Source: Arthrobacter mangrovi
GTDB lineage: Bacteria; Actinomycetota; Actinomycetes; Actinomycetales; Micrococcaceae
Assembly: GCF_026011795.1 (NCBI RefSeq)
Contig: NZ_BRVS01000008.1
Location: 186,001 to 250,000, forward strand
Reading direction: 5' to 3'
Length of the DNA: 64,000 bases
Position numbers and translations under genes: made by a program. Shown one piece after another: positions 43,045-51,943 of the stretch (the stretch's first letter is position 1; each line of letters begins with the position of its first letter). A model generated the notes under the pieces. That model was not told where the DNA came from and made no database searches. It saw nothing but the letters and a program-made list of their open reading frames with translations.

Positions 43045-43839
43045 TTAGGTCCGCCGTCCGCGGCACAGCCGGAGGACAATGCCGGCGATGAGGACCACGG
43101 CGGCGCAGATTCCGGCAGCCACGGCCACGCCGGTTGAGACCAGCCCGCCGTCCAGCCGGCCGACGCTGATCCAGGCGAGCCCCCAGGACAGGGCCAGCGC
43201 GGGTGCCAGCCGACCGCCGCCGAACCAGGCCGTGGCCACCCCGATCAGGGCCGCGGCAGCGAGCACGGCGGACGCGAGCGCGACGGGCATACCGAAGCCG
43301 TCGAAGCCGGCGGCACCCAGGACGGCAGAGGTGTTGGCGACGGTGGCAATGGTGACCCAGCCGAAGTAGAGGCCGAAGGTTCCGTCCGTGATGATCGCGT
43401 CCGCCGGCCCATCCGGGCGGCTGCGGCCCAGCAGCACGAAGATCCGGGCCAGCACCGCCAGCAGCACCACGATGACCGCCTGGCTCAGCCCCAGCCATCC
43501 GGCCTGCACCACCCAGATCCAGGCGGCATTCAGCAGCATGGCCGCCACCGCCCAGGGCCGCAGGACCTGCTGCCGCGCGGACCTTCGCTGGGCGGGCAGC
43601 ACTTGCCAGACCGAGTACACCAGCAGGCCCAGGTAGATCAGCGACCAGATCCGGAAGGCGCCCTTGGCCGGTGCCAGCGGGGTGGAATCCTCGTTCAGCC
43701 AGCCGCCGGCGGCCAGCTGGATGGGTGTCCCGCCCAGCACACCGCTGCCCAGGAAAGCGCCGATGATCGCGATCATCCCGCTGGCCAGCACCAGCACCGG
43801 GATCGCCAGACCGGTCCCGCTCCGTGTTGTGGTCTCCAT
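43045..43839 (-). CDS. TspO/tryptophan-rich sensory-like membrane protein
   Basis: A 264-residue protein with about eight hydrophobic helices. It contains two recognisable TspO/MBR-like pieces rather than the 150-residue single domain: LNEDSTPLAPAKGAFRIWSLIYLGLLVYSVWQVLP matches the start of the tryptophan-rich sensory family, and WAVAAMLLNAAWIWVVQAGWLGLSQAV is the W-rich helix. It may transport or bind tetrapyrroles or carotenoid-like molecules. GAGGAGGAACC precedes the ATG. It is divergent from the photolyase gene, sharing an operator palindrome in the 129-bp gap. Confidence 0.78.
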   Translation of the reverse strand: METTTRSGTGLAIPVLVLASGMIAIIGAFLGSGVLGGTPIQLAAGGWLNEDSTPLAPAKGAFRIWSLIYLGLLVYSVWQVLPAQRRSARQQVLRPWAVAAMLLNAAWIWVVQAGWLGLSQAVIVVLLAVLARIFVLLGRSRPDGPADAIITDGTFGLYFGWVTIATVANTSAVLGAAGFDGFGMPVALASAVLAAAALIGVATAWFGGGRLAPALALSWGLAWISVGRLDGGLVSTGVAVAAGICAAVVLIAGIVLRLCRGRRT

Positions 43840-43894
43840 GGTTCCTCCTCGGTTGGCGACCGGTCGCCCGGTGTGCTTGACTCGATCATAACCA

Positions 43895-43912
43895 TCTCGA
43901 TAATCGAGAGAT
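43895..43912. promoter_or_regulatory. Palindromic operator, copy 1 (TspO-like / photolyase promoter)
   Basis: TCTCGATAATCGAGAGAT, whose first 15 bases are a dyad with 7-bp perfect arms around one A. The same 18 bases occur between crtE and idi at 53055-53072. It lies in the divergent promoter region of the TspO-like and photolyase genes and so can govern both. Confidence 0.8.
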
Positions 43913-43968
43913 AAGGCAACTGTTCTTCCCGCGCCCGGGCCCGGCGGGACACCAGGAAGGGGCATCCC

Positions 43969-45471
43969 ATGACGACGTCGCTGGTATGGTTCCGCGACGA
44001 TCTGCGCGTTCGGGACAACCCTGCGCTGCTGGCCGCGGCCGCGGACTCCGCCGCGGTGGCGTTGTATGTACTGGACGAGGAGAGCGAAGGGGTCCGCCCG
44101 CTCGGCGGCGCCGCCCGCTGGTGGCTGCACCACGCGCTGGAAGACCTGCGCGGCGAGCTGGACCGCCTCGGCATTCCGCTGCTGCTGCGCCGCGGGGCCG
44201 CCGCCGGAATCGTTGGCGGGGTTGCGGCCGCTCTGGACGCGGAGGCCGTGTACTGGAACCGGCGCTACGGCGGGCCCGAGCGGCAGGTCGATGCCGAGGT
44301 CAAGGCGAAGGCGGAGGAGGACGGCCGCCACGCGGAGAGCTTCCAGGCCTCGCTGCTGCATGAACCGTGGCGGATCCAGACTGGCCAAGGCACGCCGTAC
44401 AAGGTCTTCACACCGTTCTGGAAGACCGTCTCCGAGCTGGATTTCCGCAAGCCGTTGGATGCGCCGGAACCGACGCAGCGCTTCCGCGGCAGGCTCCCGG
44501 AGTCCGAGGAGCTGGACGGCTGGGAGCTGCTGCCGCGCCGTCCGGACTGGGCCGGGGGCTTGCGGAAGGCCTGGACTCCGGGCGCCGCGGCCGGCCACGA
44601 GCTGCTCGAAGACTTTGTCGACGGGGCGCTGGCTGACTACCCGCAGGGCCGCGACCGCCCGGCCGTCCGGGGCACCAGCCGCCTCTCTCCCTACCTCCGC
44701 TGGGGCCACCTGAGCCCGTTCCAGGTCGGGCATGCGGTCGCCGCCCGGCGAGGCGCCAACCATGGCGAGGCCGTCCGCACCTACCTCGGCGAGCTGGGCT
44801 GGCGGGAGTTCTGCTGGCACCAGCTCTACCATCAGCCGCTGCTGGCGGAGCGGAACCTGCGTCCCGAATTCGACGCCTTTCCGTGGGAGCGTCCGGGCCG
44901 CAAACGGTCCGGTAACGACGGCGGCGCCTCGCCTTCCGGGCGGAATGCGAACCGTGGCGGTCCTTCGGCTGCCGCCCGGGTCCGAGCCTGGCAGCGGGGC
45001 AGGACCGGCGTGCCGCTGGTGGACGCCGGCCAGCGTGAGCTCTGGACCACCGGCTGGATGCACAACCGGGTGCGCATGGTCTCGGCCAGCTTCCTGGTCA
45101 AGAACCTCGGCATTGACTGGCGGGTGGGCGAGCAGTGGTTCTGGGACACCCTGGTGGACGCCGACGCGGCGAACAACCCGGCGAGCTGGCAGTGGGTTGC
45201 GGGCTCGGGGGCGGACGCGGCGCCGTTCTTCCGGATCTTCAACCCGCTGACCCAGCAGGCCAAGTTCGACCCCGAAGCCCGCTACGTTTCGCGCTGGGTG
45301 CCGGAGTATGCGAGCCCGGAGTATCCGGAGCCGATCGTGGACGTGAAGGAGTCCCGGCAGGCGGCGCTCGAGGCGTACCAGGCGCTGCGCGAGGACAACG
45401 CCCCGGCCCGGGACAAGGCCAGCCGGGGCAGAGCCAGCCAGGGCAGGACCGGTCGGGGCAGGGCCGGATGA
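43969..45471 (+). CDS. Cryptochrome/deoxyribodipyrimidine photolyase
   Basis: A 500-residue class I photolyase/cryptochrome. The N-terminal alpha/beta antenna domain begins LVWFRDDLRVRDNPALLAAA; the FAD domain carries GTSRLSPYLRWGHLSP, LGWREFCWHQLYHQPLLAERN, TGVPLVDAGQRELWTTGWMHNR and NNPASWQWVAGSGADAAPFFRIFNP, with Trp residues positioned for electron transfer. It repairs cyclobutane pyrimidine dimers with blue light, or is a cryptochrome light sensor; which cannot be told here. The end ATGA overlaps a GT2 gene. Upstream is the shared operator at 43895-43912. Confidence 0.94.
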   Translation: MTTSLVWFRDDLRVRDNPALLAAAADSAAVALYVLDEESEGVRPLGGAARWWLHHALEDLRGELDRLGIPLLLRRGAAAGIVGGVAAALDAEAVYWNRRYGGPERQVDAEVKAKAEEDGRHAESFQASLLHEPWRIQTGQGTPYKVFTPFWKTVSELDFRKPLDAPEPTQRFRGRLPESEELDGWELLPRRPDWAGGLRKAWTPGAAAGHELLEDFVDGALADYPQGRDRPAVRGTSRLSPYLRWGHLSPFQVGHAVAARRGANHGEAVRTYLGELGWREFCWHQLYHQPLLAERNLRPEFDAFPWERPGRKRSGNDGGASPSGRNANRGGPSAAARVRAWQRGRTGVPLVDAGQRELWTTGWMHNRVRMVSASFLVKNLGIDWRVGEQWFWDTLVDADAANNPASWQWVAGSGADAAPFFRIFNPLTQQAKFDPEARYVSRWVPEYASPEYPEPIVDVKESRQAALEAYQALREDNAPARDKASRGRASQGRTGRGRAG

Positions 45472-46238
45472 TGGGCTCCGGCGTCTCCGTGGTGATCCCG
45501 TGCCTCAACGATGCGGGGCCGCTGGAGGCCTGCCTCCGTTCACTCGCCGGCCAGCTGACGCCGCCGGACGAGGTCATCGTGGTGGACAACGGCTGCACGG
45601 ACAACAGCGCCGAGGTCGCCCGCAGGTTCGGCGCCCGGGTGGTCGCCGAGCCCGCTCCCGGCATTCCGGCCGCGGCGTCGAGAGGCTACGACGCCGCCGC
45701 CGGCGACATCATCGCGCGCTGCGACGCGGACTCCGTCCTGCCGCCGGACTGGATCCTTCGGATCGCCGCCGCCTTCTCCCGGGATCCCGGCCTGGCCGCC
45801 GTGACCGGGAACGGACGTTTCCATTCCCTCCCCCGCCCGGCCGCCGTCGTCCTTTCCGCCCTGTACCTGGGCTCCTACTACCTCGCCGCCGGGTCGGCGC
45901 TGGGCCACGCGCCGCTGTTCGGGTCCAATATGGCGCTCCGGCGCTCATGCTGGCTGCAGGTGCGGGAACAGGTGCACCGCTCGGACGCCGAGCTGCACGA
46001 CGACCTGTGCCTGAGCTTCCACCTCGGGCCGCTGCGGCGGATCCGGCTCGATCCGCGGCTGGCCGCCGGGATGTCGCCGCGGGCCATCGCCAGCCGGGCC
46101 AGCCTGGTGCTGCGCTTCCGGCGTGCCTTCCACACGTTGTCCGTACACTGGCCGGAGCAGGCGCCGGCGCGGCGCTGGCAGGCCCGCCTTGCCGCCGGCC
46201 GGACACTTCCCGCCAATCGAAGGAGACAGTCCGCATGA
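45468..46238 (+). CDS. Family 2 glycosyltransferase in photolyase operon
   Basis: A 256-residue GT-A glycosyltransferase. VSVVIPCLNDAGPLEACLRSL begins the nucleotide-sugar site; VIVVDNGCTDNSAEVARRFG is the first Asp motif; DIIARCDADSVLPPDWI is the DXD-type region and AELHDDLCLSFHL the later acidic motif. No membrane helix is obvious. The position behind photolyase and near the crt operon makes carotenoid glycosylation (decaprenoxanthin glucosides are known) one possibility; cell-wall or lipid glycosylation is another. ATGA overlaps both neighbours. Confidence 0.87.
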   Translation: MMGSGVSVVIPCLNDAGPLEACLRSLAGQLTPPDEVIVVDNGCTDNSAEVARRFGARVVAEPAPGIPAAASRGYDAAAGDIIARCDADSVLPPDWILRIAAAFSRDPGLAAVTGNGRFHSLPRPAAVVLSALYLGSYYLAAGSALGHAPLFGSNMALRRSCWLQVREQVHRSDAELHDDLCLSFHLGPLRRIRLDPRLAAGMSPRAIASRASLVLRFRRAFHTLSVHWPEQAPARRWQARLAAGRTLPANRRRQSA

Positions 46239-47737
46239 CACAACGGGTACTGGTCACCGGGGCCACCGGCTACATCGGCGGCCGGCTCGTCCCCCGGCTG
46301 CTCGAGGCGGGCTACACCGTCCGCGTGCTGGTGCGGTCGCCGTCGAAACTCAATGCCGTCCCCTGGCGCGACGACGTGGAAATCGCCGAGGGGGACCTGG
46401 GCGACGCGGAGGCGGCGGCGAAGGCCTGCGAGGGCGTGGAGACGTTCTTCTACCTGGTGCACTCGATGGGCTCCGGCGCCGGGTTCGAGCAGAAGGAACT
46501 CGCGATGGCCCGGACCGTGGCCGAGGCCGCCGCGCGCTCCGGGGTGAAGCGGATCGTCTACCTCGGCGGGCTGCATCCGGAGGGGGTGGAACTCTCCCGG
46601 CACATGCGCTCGCGGACCGCCGTCGGACGGGTGCTGCTGGAAGGCGAGGTGCCCGCGGTGGTGTTCCAGGCCGGCGTCGTGATCGGCTCCGGTTCCGCGT
46701 CCTTCGAGATGATCCGGCACCTGACCGAGAACCTGCCGGTGATGCCGGCGCCGAGCTGGGTGCGGAGGAAGATCGAGCCGATCGCCATCCGGGACGTGCT
46801 GCACTACCTGGTGCACGCACCCCAGCTGCCGGAGGGGCTGAACCGGACGTTCGACATCGGCTCGCGCGAGGTGCTGACCTACGCCGGCATCATGTACGGC
46901 TACGGGCACCAGGCGGGACTGACACGGCGCAAGGTCTTCTCGCTCCCGGTCCCGGCGCCGAAGCTGGCGGGCTGGTGGGTGGCGCTGACCACGCCGATCC
47001 CGCACTCGATGGCGGTGCCGCTGGTGGAGTCGCTGCAGCATGACGCGGTGGCCGCGGAGCACGACATCGACGGCTACATCCCGCAGCCCGACGGCGGGCT
47101 CACCGGCTACCGCAAGGCGGTGGAGCTGGCCCTGGGCAAGATGGCCGCGGGCGAGGTGGAGACCAGCTGGACCAACGCGTCGCAGGCGCCGCCGTCGGAC
47201 CCGCTGCCCAGCGACCCGGAGTGGGCCGGCCGCACCGTGTTCGTGGACGAGCGCACGCGCAGCACCGACGTGGCTCCCGAGCACGTCTGGCGGGTGATCG
47301 AAGGGATCGGCGGGGCCAACGGCTGGTACTCCTGGCCGGCCGCGTGGGCCATCCGCGGCGTGCTGGACAAGCTGGTCGGCGGGGCCGGGCACAACCGCGG
47401 CCGACGGCACGGAGACCGGCTCAGCGTCGGGGAGGCCGTGGACTGGTGGCGGGTGGAGGCCATGGAGGACTCGCCGGAAGGCAAGGTGCTGAGGCTGCAC
47501 GCGGAAATGAAGGTCCCCGGCCAGGCCTGGCTGGAGCTCTCCGCGCTGCCCGACGGCGCCGGCACCACCTACCGGCAGCGGGCCATCTACTTCCCCACCG
47601 GGCTCTCCGGCAAGCTGTACTGGTGGATCGTCCTGCCGTTCCACGGACTGATCTTCCCGTCCATGGCGCGCAACATCATTCAGCGGGCGGCGGCGTACCA
47701 GAGCAGCAGCATCGTCACAAAGAAACCGGTCACGTAG
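46235..47737 (+). CDS. NAD(P)-binding SDR / SRPBCC (DUF2867) fusion protein
   Basis: A 500-residue protein. Residues 1 to about 290 form an atypical SDR with RVLVTGATGYIGGRLVPRLLEAG (GXXGXXG at about 8-14), FFYLVHSMGSG, KRIVYLGGLHPEG and a Rossmann epimerase-like body. Residues about 325-495 are an SRPBCC/DUF2867 domain (VFVDERTRSTDVAPEHVWRVI, NGWYSWPAAWAIRGVLDKLVGG, VDWWRVEAMEDSPEGKVLRL, YRQRAIYFPTGL). Architecture is common in Actinobacteria; its substrate is unknown. It follows the GT2 gene with ATGA overlap, and its 3' end overlaps the convergent crtEb gene by 58 bp. Confidence 0.87.
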   Translation: MTQRVLVTGATGYIGGRLVPRLLEAGYTVRVLVRSPSKLNAVPWRDDVEIAEGDLGDAEAAAKACEGVETFFYLVHSMGSGAGFEQKELAMARTVAEAAARSGVKRIVYLGGLHPEGVELSRHMRSRTAVGRVLLEGEVPAVVFQAGVVIGSGSASFEMIRHLTENLPVMPAPSWVRRKIEPIAIRDVLHYLVHAPQLPEGLNRTFDIGSREVLTYAGIMYGYGHQAGLTRRKVFSLPVPAPKLAGWWVALTTPIPHSMAVPLVESLQHDAVAAEHDIDGYIPQPDGGLTGYRKAVELALGKMAAGEVETSWTNASQAPPSDPLPSDPEWAGRTVFVDERTRSTDVAPEHVWRVIEGIGGANGWYSWPAAWAIRGVLDKLVGGAGHNRGRRHGDRLSVGEAVDWWRVEAMEDSPEGKVLRLHAEMKVPGQAWLELSALPDGAGTTYRQRAIYFPTGLSGKLYWWIVLPFHGLIFPSMARNIIQRAAAYQSSSIVTKKPVT

Positions 47738-48564
47738 TTCAGCCAGAGGAACCGCTTCCAGCCGGCGTTGCTGCTCTCCGCTTCGGCGTCCGTCAGCGAC
47801 CGGAACGGCCAAATGTTCGCCAGGTACGGCAGGGCCAGCAGGGCGCCCAGAGCGCCCGGCCAGCCGCTGAAGAGCATCAGGATGCCGGCCAGCGCGTAGG
47901 CGGCGAGCGCATACCTGACCGTGGCGGCGGCGCCCAGCACCGTCGCCACGGAACCGACCCCGCCCTGCCGGTCCGCGTTGATGTCCTGAACCGCGCCGAA
48001 CGCCTGGCTGGCCATCCCCCAGAGGAAGAACGCCCCGAGCACGGCCCACAGCCCGGCGGTGAAGTCCGCGCCGGCGAGCACCAGCCCGAACAGCGCCGGG
48101 CTGACGAAGTGGAAACTCGACGTCATGGAGTCCACGAACGGGCGCTCCTTGAACCGGAGCCCGGGCGCACTGTAGGCGACCACGGCGAACAGGCTCAGTG
48201 CCAGCACCGCCGCGGACAGCCAGGTCCCGGCCGCCAGCAGGTAGGCCACGAACGGCAGCGGCAGCAGCACGGCGGCCAGCAGCGTGGTCCGGTGTAGCGA
48301 GCGGTCCAGCACGGCGCCCTCCGCGCCGCCCTTGCGCGGGTTGAGCACGTCGGACTCGTAGTCGAACACGTCGTTGATCCCGTACATCGCGAGGTTGTAC
48401 GGGACGAGGAAGAACAGCGTGCCGATGATGAGCGGAAGGTCCACCGTGCCGGCGGCGAGCAGGTAGGCGGCCGCGAACGGATAGGCTGTGTTGACCCACG
48501 AGACCGGCCGCGAGGAGACCAGCAGGTTCCGCAGGGTCGAACGGGGCTTGAGGTCATTCTCCAT
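47680..48564 (-). CDS. crtEb: Lycopene elongase/hydratase-type UbiA prenyltransferase CrtEb
   Basis: CrtEb adds two C5 units to lycopene, giving the C50 skeleton flavuxanthin. The 294-residue membrane protein has about eight to nine helices and the UbiA Asp-rich motifs NDVFDYESDVLNPRKGG (near 64-80) and QDINADRQGGVGSVATVLG (near 192-210), as in CrtEb/LbtC lycopene elongases. Also YSAPGLRFKERPFVDS. It is last in the crtE-B-I-Ye-Yf-Eb operon, the same gene set as in Corynebacterium glutamicum. Its start overlaps crtYf by 11 nt. Confidence 0.93.
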   Translation of the reverse strand: MENDLKPRSTLRNLLVSSRPVSWVNTAYPFAAAYLLAAGTVDLPLIIGTLFFLVPYNLAMYGINDVFDYESDVLNPRKGGAEGAVLDRSLHRTTLLAAVLLPLPFVAYLLAAGTWLSAAVLALSLFAVVAYSAPGLRFKERPFVDSMTSSFHFVSPALFGLVLAGADFTAGLWAVLGAFFLWGMASQAFGAVQDINADRQGGVGSVATVLGAAATVRYALAAYALAGILMLFSGWPGALGALLALPYLANIWPFRSLTDAEAESSNAGWKRFLWLNYVTGFFVTMLLLWYAAAR

Positions 48565-48952
48565 GCGCGTCCTTCCTCCCGGCCGCTTGCTTTCCGGCGG
48601 TTTGCCTGCCCGTCCTCTGCCGTCCGGCCGGCAGCAGCGTCCACAGGGCCGGCAGCAGCAGCGCCGCCGCGAGCACGTAGGCAAAATCCTCCAGCGGTGC
48701 GAGCCCGATCCGCCATCCCGACGTGTGCTCCGCACTGTACTCGAAGAGCCCGGCGGCGATCATGATGTTGTCGAACACGGCCGTCAGCACGCACAGCGCC
48801 AGCAGGGTGAGGACGACGGCGGCGCCCGCCGTGTGCGGCCGGCGCGCCCCGGTTCCGGCAGGAGTGCGCCTGCGGTGCCGGACGAGGACCGCGGCCAGGG
48901 CGACGGCCGCCGCGGCGGCGAGGAAGGCGGCGTTGAGCAGCCAGTACGTCAT
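48554..48952 (-). CDS. crtYf: C50 carotenoid epsilon-cyclase subunit CrtYf
   Basis: One of the two small membrane subunits that together cyclise flavuxanthin to decaprenoxanthin. The 132-residue protein has three hydrophobic helices (YWLLNAAFLAAAAAVALAAVL, AVVLTLLALCVLTAVFDNIMIAAGLFEY, GLAPLEDFAYVLAAALLLPALW). FDNIMIAAG and PLEDFAYV are lycopene cyclase-domain motifs conserved in CrtYf/LbtB-type proteins. The basic tail is low complexity. It overlaps crtYe by 4 nt and crtEb by 11 nt. Confidence 0.9.
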   Translation of the reverse strand: MTYWLLNAAFLAAAAAVALAAVLVRHRRRTPAGTGARRPHTAGAAVVLTLLALCVLTAVFDNIMIAAGLFEYSAEHTSGWRIGLAPLEDFAYVLAAALLLPALWTLLPAGRQRTGRQTAGKQAAGRKDAHGE

Positions 48953-49350
48953 GGGCGTGCCTCCTCGCGGGTGCCGCTTGGGCCGGACCGTTCGCGCCGG
49001 ACGCTACGCGCGGTGGCACTGGTGCCGGGCAGGAACGATCCGGTGGCGAGTCGGCGGGCGAAGAGCAGGTACAGGTTCATGGCCAGGTAGCAGAGGAAGG
49101 TCAGGAAGACGGCTTCCTCCAGGGGAAGTTCCGGCGCCAGCAGGAGGCCGGTCATGATGTCCGTCTGCCCGCGGTAGAAGATGCCGAGCGCAATGCCGGA
49201 CAGGTCCCACGCCAGGAAAAACGCCAGGCCGGCCAGCAGCACCAGGCCGGCACGCAGCGGGGCCGCGCGGAAGAACAAGCGCAGCCGCCAGTCCAGGATG
49301 GCCATGCCCGCCAGCGACACGAACAGCGCGGCCAGGTAGACAAACCCCAT
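48949..49350 (-). CDS. crtYe: C50 carotenoid epsilon-cyclase subunit CrtYe
   Basis: Partner of CrtYf in the heterodimeric epsilon cyclase. The 133-residue membrane protein starts MGFVYLAALFVSLAGMAILDWR and contains AFFLAWDLSGIALGIFYRGQTD and LLAPELPLEEAVFLTFLCYLAMNLYLL, the typical WD..GI and PLEE motifs of lycopene cyclase domains. Its ATG shares one base with the crtI stop (TGATG), so translation is coupled. An in-frame extension upstream to 49455 would run inside crtI and is not used. Confidence 0.9.
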   Translation of the reverse strand: MGFVYLAALFVSLAGMAILDWRLRLFFRAAPLRAGLVLLAGLAFFLAWDLSGIALGIFYRGQTDIMTGLLLAPELPLEEAVFLTFLCYLAMNLYLLFARRLATGSFLPGTSATARSVRRERSGPSGTREEARP

Positions 49351-50996
49351 CAACGCAACCCCGCACCCGAGGAGGCCGGCAGCGGTTCGGGCAGCGCCGC
49401 CGTCGTTAGGTCCCCGCGCACGCGCTTGAGCAGGATCTCCGCGCTGATCAGGCACATCGGCAGACCAATGCCGGGGATGGTGCTGCCGCCGGCATAGAAG
49501 AGGCCGTCGACCTTGCGGCTCTTGTTACTGCCGCGCAGGAAGGCGCTTTGCCGCAGGGTGTGTGCCGGGCCGAGGACGCCGCCCTGCCAGGAGTTGAAGT
49601 CGCGGGCGAAGTCCGCCGGGCCGACGGTCCGCCGTACGCGGATCCGGTTGGCGAGGTCCGGGATGCCGGCCCACCGGGCGATCTGGGCGATGACGCGGTC
49701 GGCGACCTCTTCGACGCGCGGGTCACCGCCGCCGTCGATACCGCCGCCGCCCAGGGCCGGGTCCGCCGGGACGGGAACGAGCACGAAGAGGTTCTCCTGG
49801 CCCGCCGGGGCAACTGACGGGTCGGTGGCGCTGGGCCGGCAGACGTAGACGGAGGCGGGATCCGGAACCCGGGTCGGCTGGCCGAAGATCGCCGCGAAGT
49901 TCGCGTCCCAGTCCGCGGTGAACATGAGCGAATGGTGGGCCAGCTCGGGCAGCCGGCCGTCGACGCCGAGCATCAGGAGCATGGCGCCCGGGCCCGGCAC
50001 GCGGCGCCGCCAGTAGCGCTCGGGGTAGCTCTGCAGCTCCCGCGGCAGCAGCGCGGTTTCGGTGTGGTGCAGGTCCGCGGCGGAGACCACGGCATCGGCG
50101 GCCAGCACGTGGGACCCGCCGCCGCCGTCCCGGTAGCTGACACCGAAGGCCCGCGCCCTGGTGCCGGCGCGCTCGGTCAGGATCCCGTCCACCTCGGCAC
50201 CGGTGACGATGCGGACGCCGTGGTCCTCGGCGAGCGCGCGGATGGCGCCGATGATCCGGGTGAAGCCGCCCTGCGGGTAGAGCACGCCGTCGTCCAGGTC
50301 AAGGTGGCTCATCAGGTGGTACATGCTGGGCGCGAGCTTCGGCGCCGAGCCGAGGAACACCGCCGGGTAGCCGAGGATCTGGCGCAGCCGCGGGTCCGTG
50401 ACGAAGCGGCCGGCCCAGGTGTCCAGGGACTCCAGCAGCAGGCGGCCCAGCTTCGGCGCGCCGCGCAGCACCTCACGCGTGAGCAGCGGCCGGAAGGAAG
50501 CGAAGGACGTGTAGAGGAAGTACTTCTTGGCCAGGCCGTAGGTCTCCTCCGCGGAATCGAGGTACGCGGACAGCCGGGCCCCGGCGCCGGGCTCCAGGGA
50601 TTCGAACAGTTCCTCGTTCAGCCGGCGTTCCCGGCGCAGGTCCACGGCGGGGCCGCCGCCTTCGAAGAACACCCGGTAGCCCGGATCCAGCACGCTCAGG
50701 TCCAGCTGTTCGGCGGAGGTGCCCAGCAGGCGGAAGAAGTGGTCGAAGACCTCCGGCATCAGGTACCAGGACGGCCCGGTGTCGAAGCGGAAGCCGTCGC
50801 GTTCCCAGCTGCCGGCGCGGCCGCCCACGTCGGCCTGCTTCTCCAGCACGGTGACCCGGTAGCCGTCGCGGGCCAGCAGCGCCGCCGACGCCAGCCCGGC
50901 GATGCCGCCGCCGATGACGCTGATCCGCCCGCCCGGTTCCACGGCAGCGCCGCCCCTGGCCGGCCTGCCCGGCCGCAGCGGAACGGGAGGCCTCAC
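49350..50996 (-). CDS. crtI: Phytoene desaturase CrtI
   Basis: CrtI desaturates phytoene in four steps to lycopene with FAD. The 548-residue protein has an N-terminal Rossmann motif VIGGGIAGLASAALLARDGYRVTVLEKQ (GXGXXG with acidic end) at about 34-61, the CrtI-type GFRFDTGPSWYLMP, a middle GGFTRIIGAIRALAEDHGVRI and the C-terminal signature GLFYAGGSTIPGIGLPMCLISAEILLKR. Start is GTG at 50996, which forms GTGA overlap with the crtB stop. It has about 30 extra residues before the Rossmann motif. Confidence 0.95.
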   Translation of the reverse strand: MRPPVPLRPGRPARGGAAVEPGGRISVIGGGIAGLASAALLARDGYRVTVLEKQADVGGRAGSWERDGFRFDTGPSWYLMPEVFDHFFRLLGTSAEQLDLSVLDPGYRVFFEGGGPAVDLRRERRLNEELFESLEPGAGARLSAYLDSAEETYGLAKKYFLYTSFASFRPLLTREVLRGAPKLGRLLLESLDTWAGRFVTDPRLRQILGYPAVFLGSAPKLAPSMYHLMSHLDLDDGVLYPQGGFTRIIGAIRALAEDHGVRIVTGAEVDGILTERAGTRARAFGVSYRDGGGGSHVLAADAVVSAADLHHTETALLPRELQSYPERYWRRRVPGPGAMLLMLGVDGRLPELAHHSLMFTADWDANFAAIFGQPTRVPDPASVYVCRPSATDPSVAPAGQENLFVLVPVPADPALGGGGIDGGGDPRVEEVADRVIAQIARWAGIPDLANRIRVRRTVGPADFARDFNSWQGGVLGPAHTLRQSAFLRGSNKSRKVDGLFYAGGSTIPGIGLPMCLISAEILLKRVRGDLTTAALPEPLPASSGAGLR

Positions 50997-51943
50997 CGGT
51001 GGCTCCGGAACAGGGCGGCGGCGGGCAGGTGCCGGAGCCGGGCGGCCGGAAGATGCACGGGCAGCCGCGCCGCCGGGACCTGCTGCCGGTACCACGCCGT
51101 GGCGATCAGGCGCAGCTTGACCTGGTTCGGCACCCGGACCCGCCGGAGCAGCAGGTCCCCGGCCGGGGTGCGCCGCAGCCGCGCGGAGAGCTCGGCGAAC
51201 AGCGCGTGCACGGCCGCGACGGCGGTGCGGCTGCCAGCGGGCAGCTCCGGCACCACCGCGCGGGCGGCGGCCAGGTCGGCGTCGATCCCGTCCAGCACGG
51301 CGTGCTTCTCGGCTTCGGTGAACCCGTCGACGGATATCCCGGGAAAGTAGCTGCGGCCGAGGTCGCGGTAGTCGTCCGCCAGGTCGCGCAGGAAGTTGAC
51401 CTTCTGGAACGCGGCCCCGAGCCGCCGGGCGCCGGCGTCGAGCCTGGCGAGGCGGTCCACGTCCACCGGCTTGCCCTGCAGGAAGGCGCGCACGCACATC
51501 AGCCCGACCACCTCGGCGGAGCCGTAAACGTACTCGTCGAAGCTGTCGGCGCTGTGCGCGGCGCGTTCCAGGTCGGCCCGCATGGAGGCGAAGAACGGCC
51601 TGACCAGGTCCGCGCCGATGCCGGTCCGCTTCGCCGTGAGGCCGAAGGCGTGCACCACCAGGTTGGAGCTGTAGGCGCCGGCCGCCGCCTCAAGCGCCTC
51701 CTGTTCCAGCTTGTCGAGGCACGCGCGGATGGCCTCCGGCGCCGATCCGCAGCCGGCGCTGGCGCCGTCGACGATTTCATCGGCGATCCGGACCAGCGCG
51801 TAGATGCTCTCCACGTCCCGCCGGACGGGCTTTTCCAGCAATCGGGTGGCCAGAGAGAAGGAACTCGAGTAGCGGCGGATGACGACGGCGGACGCCTCCT
51901 GGGCGACCGCCGCATAGAGTTCCGCCTGGGTCCGGTTATCCAT
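50993..51943 (-). CDS. crtB: Phytoene synthase CrtB
   Basis: CrtB condenses two geranylgeranyl diphosphates into phytoene. The 316-residue protein has the two Asp-rich motifs: VRIADEIVDGA at about 56-66 and FQKVNFLRDLADDYRDLGRSYFP further on, plus SSSFSLATRLLEKPVRRDVESIYALVR, the head-to-head synthase opening. Its ATG shares bases with the crtE stop (TAATG) and has AGGAGG inside the 3' end of crtE as its ribosome-binding site, so the two are closely coupled. Confidence 0.95.
   Translation of the reverse strand: MDNRTQAELYAAVAQEASAVVIRRYSSSFSLATRLLEKPVRRDVESIYALVRIADEIVDGASAGCGSAPEAIRACLDKLEQEALEAAAGAYSSNLVVHAFGLTAKRTGIGADLVRPFFASMRADLERAAHSADSFDEYVYGSAEVVGLMCVRAFLQGKPVDVDRLARLDAGARRLGAAFQKVNFLRDLADDYRDLGRSYFPGISVDGFTEAEKHAVLDGIDADLAAARAVVPELPAGSRTAVAAVHALFAELSARLRRTPAGDLLLRRVRVPNQVKLRLIATAWYRQQVPAARLPVHLPAARLRHLPAAALFRSHR

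Noticed and set aside
45878-48499. 873-residue minus-strand open frame opposite the GT2 and SDR genes
   Set aside because: Shadow of the plus-strand operon; no ribosome-binding site or recognisable domain.
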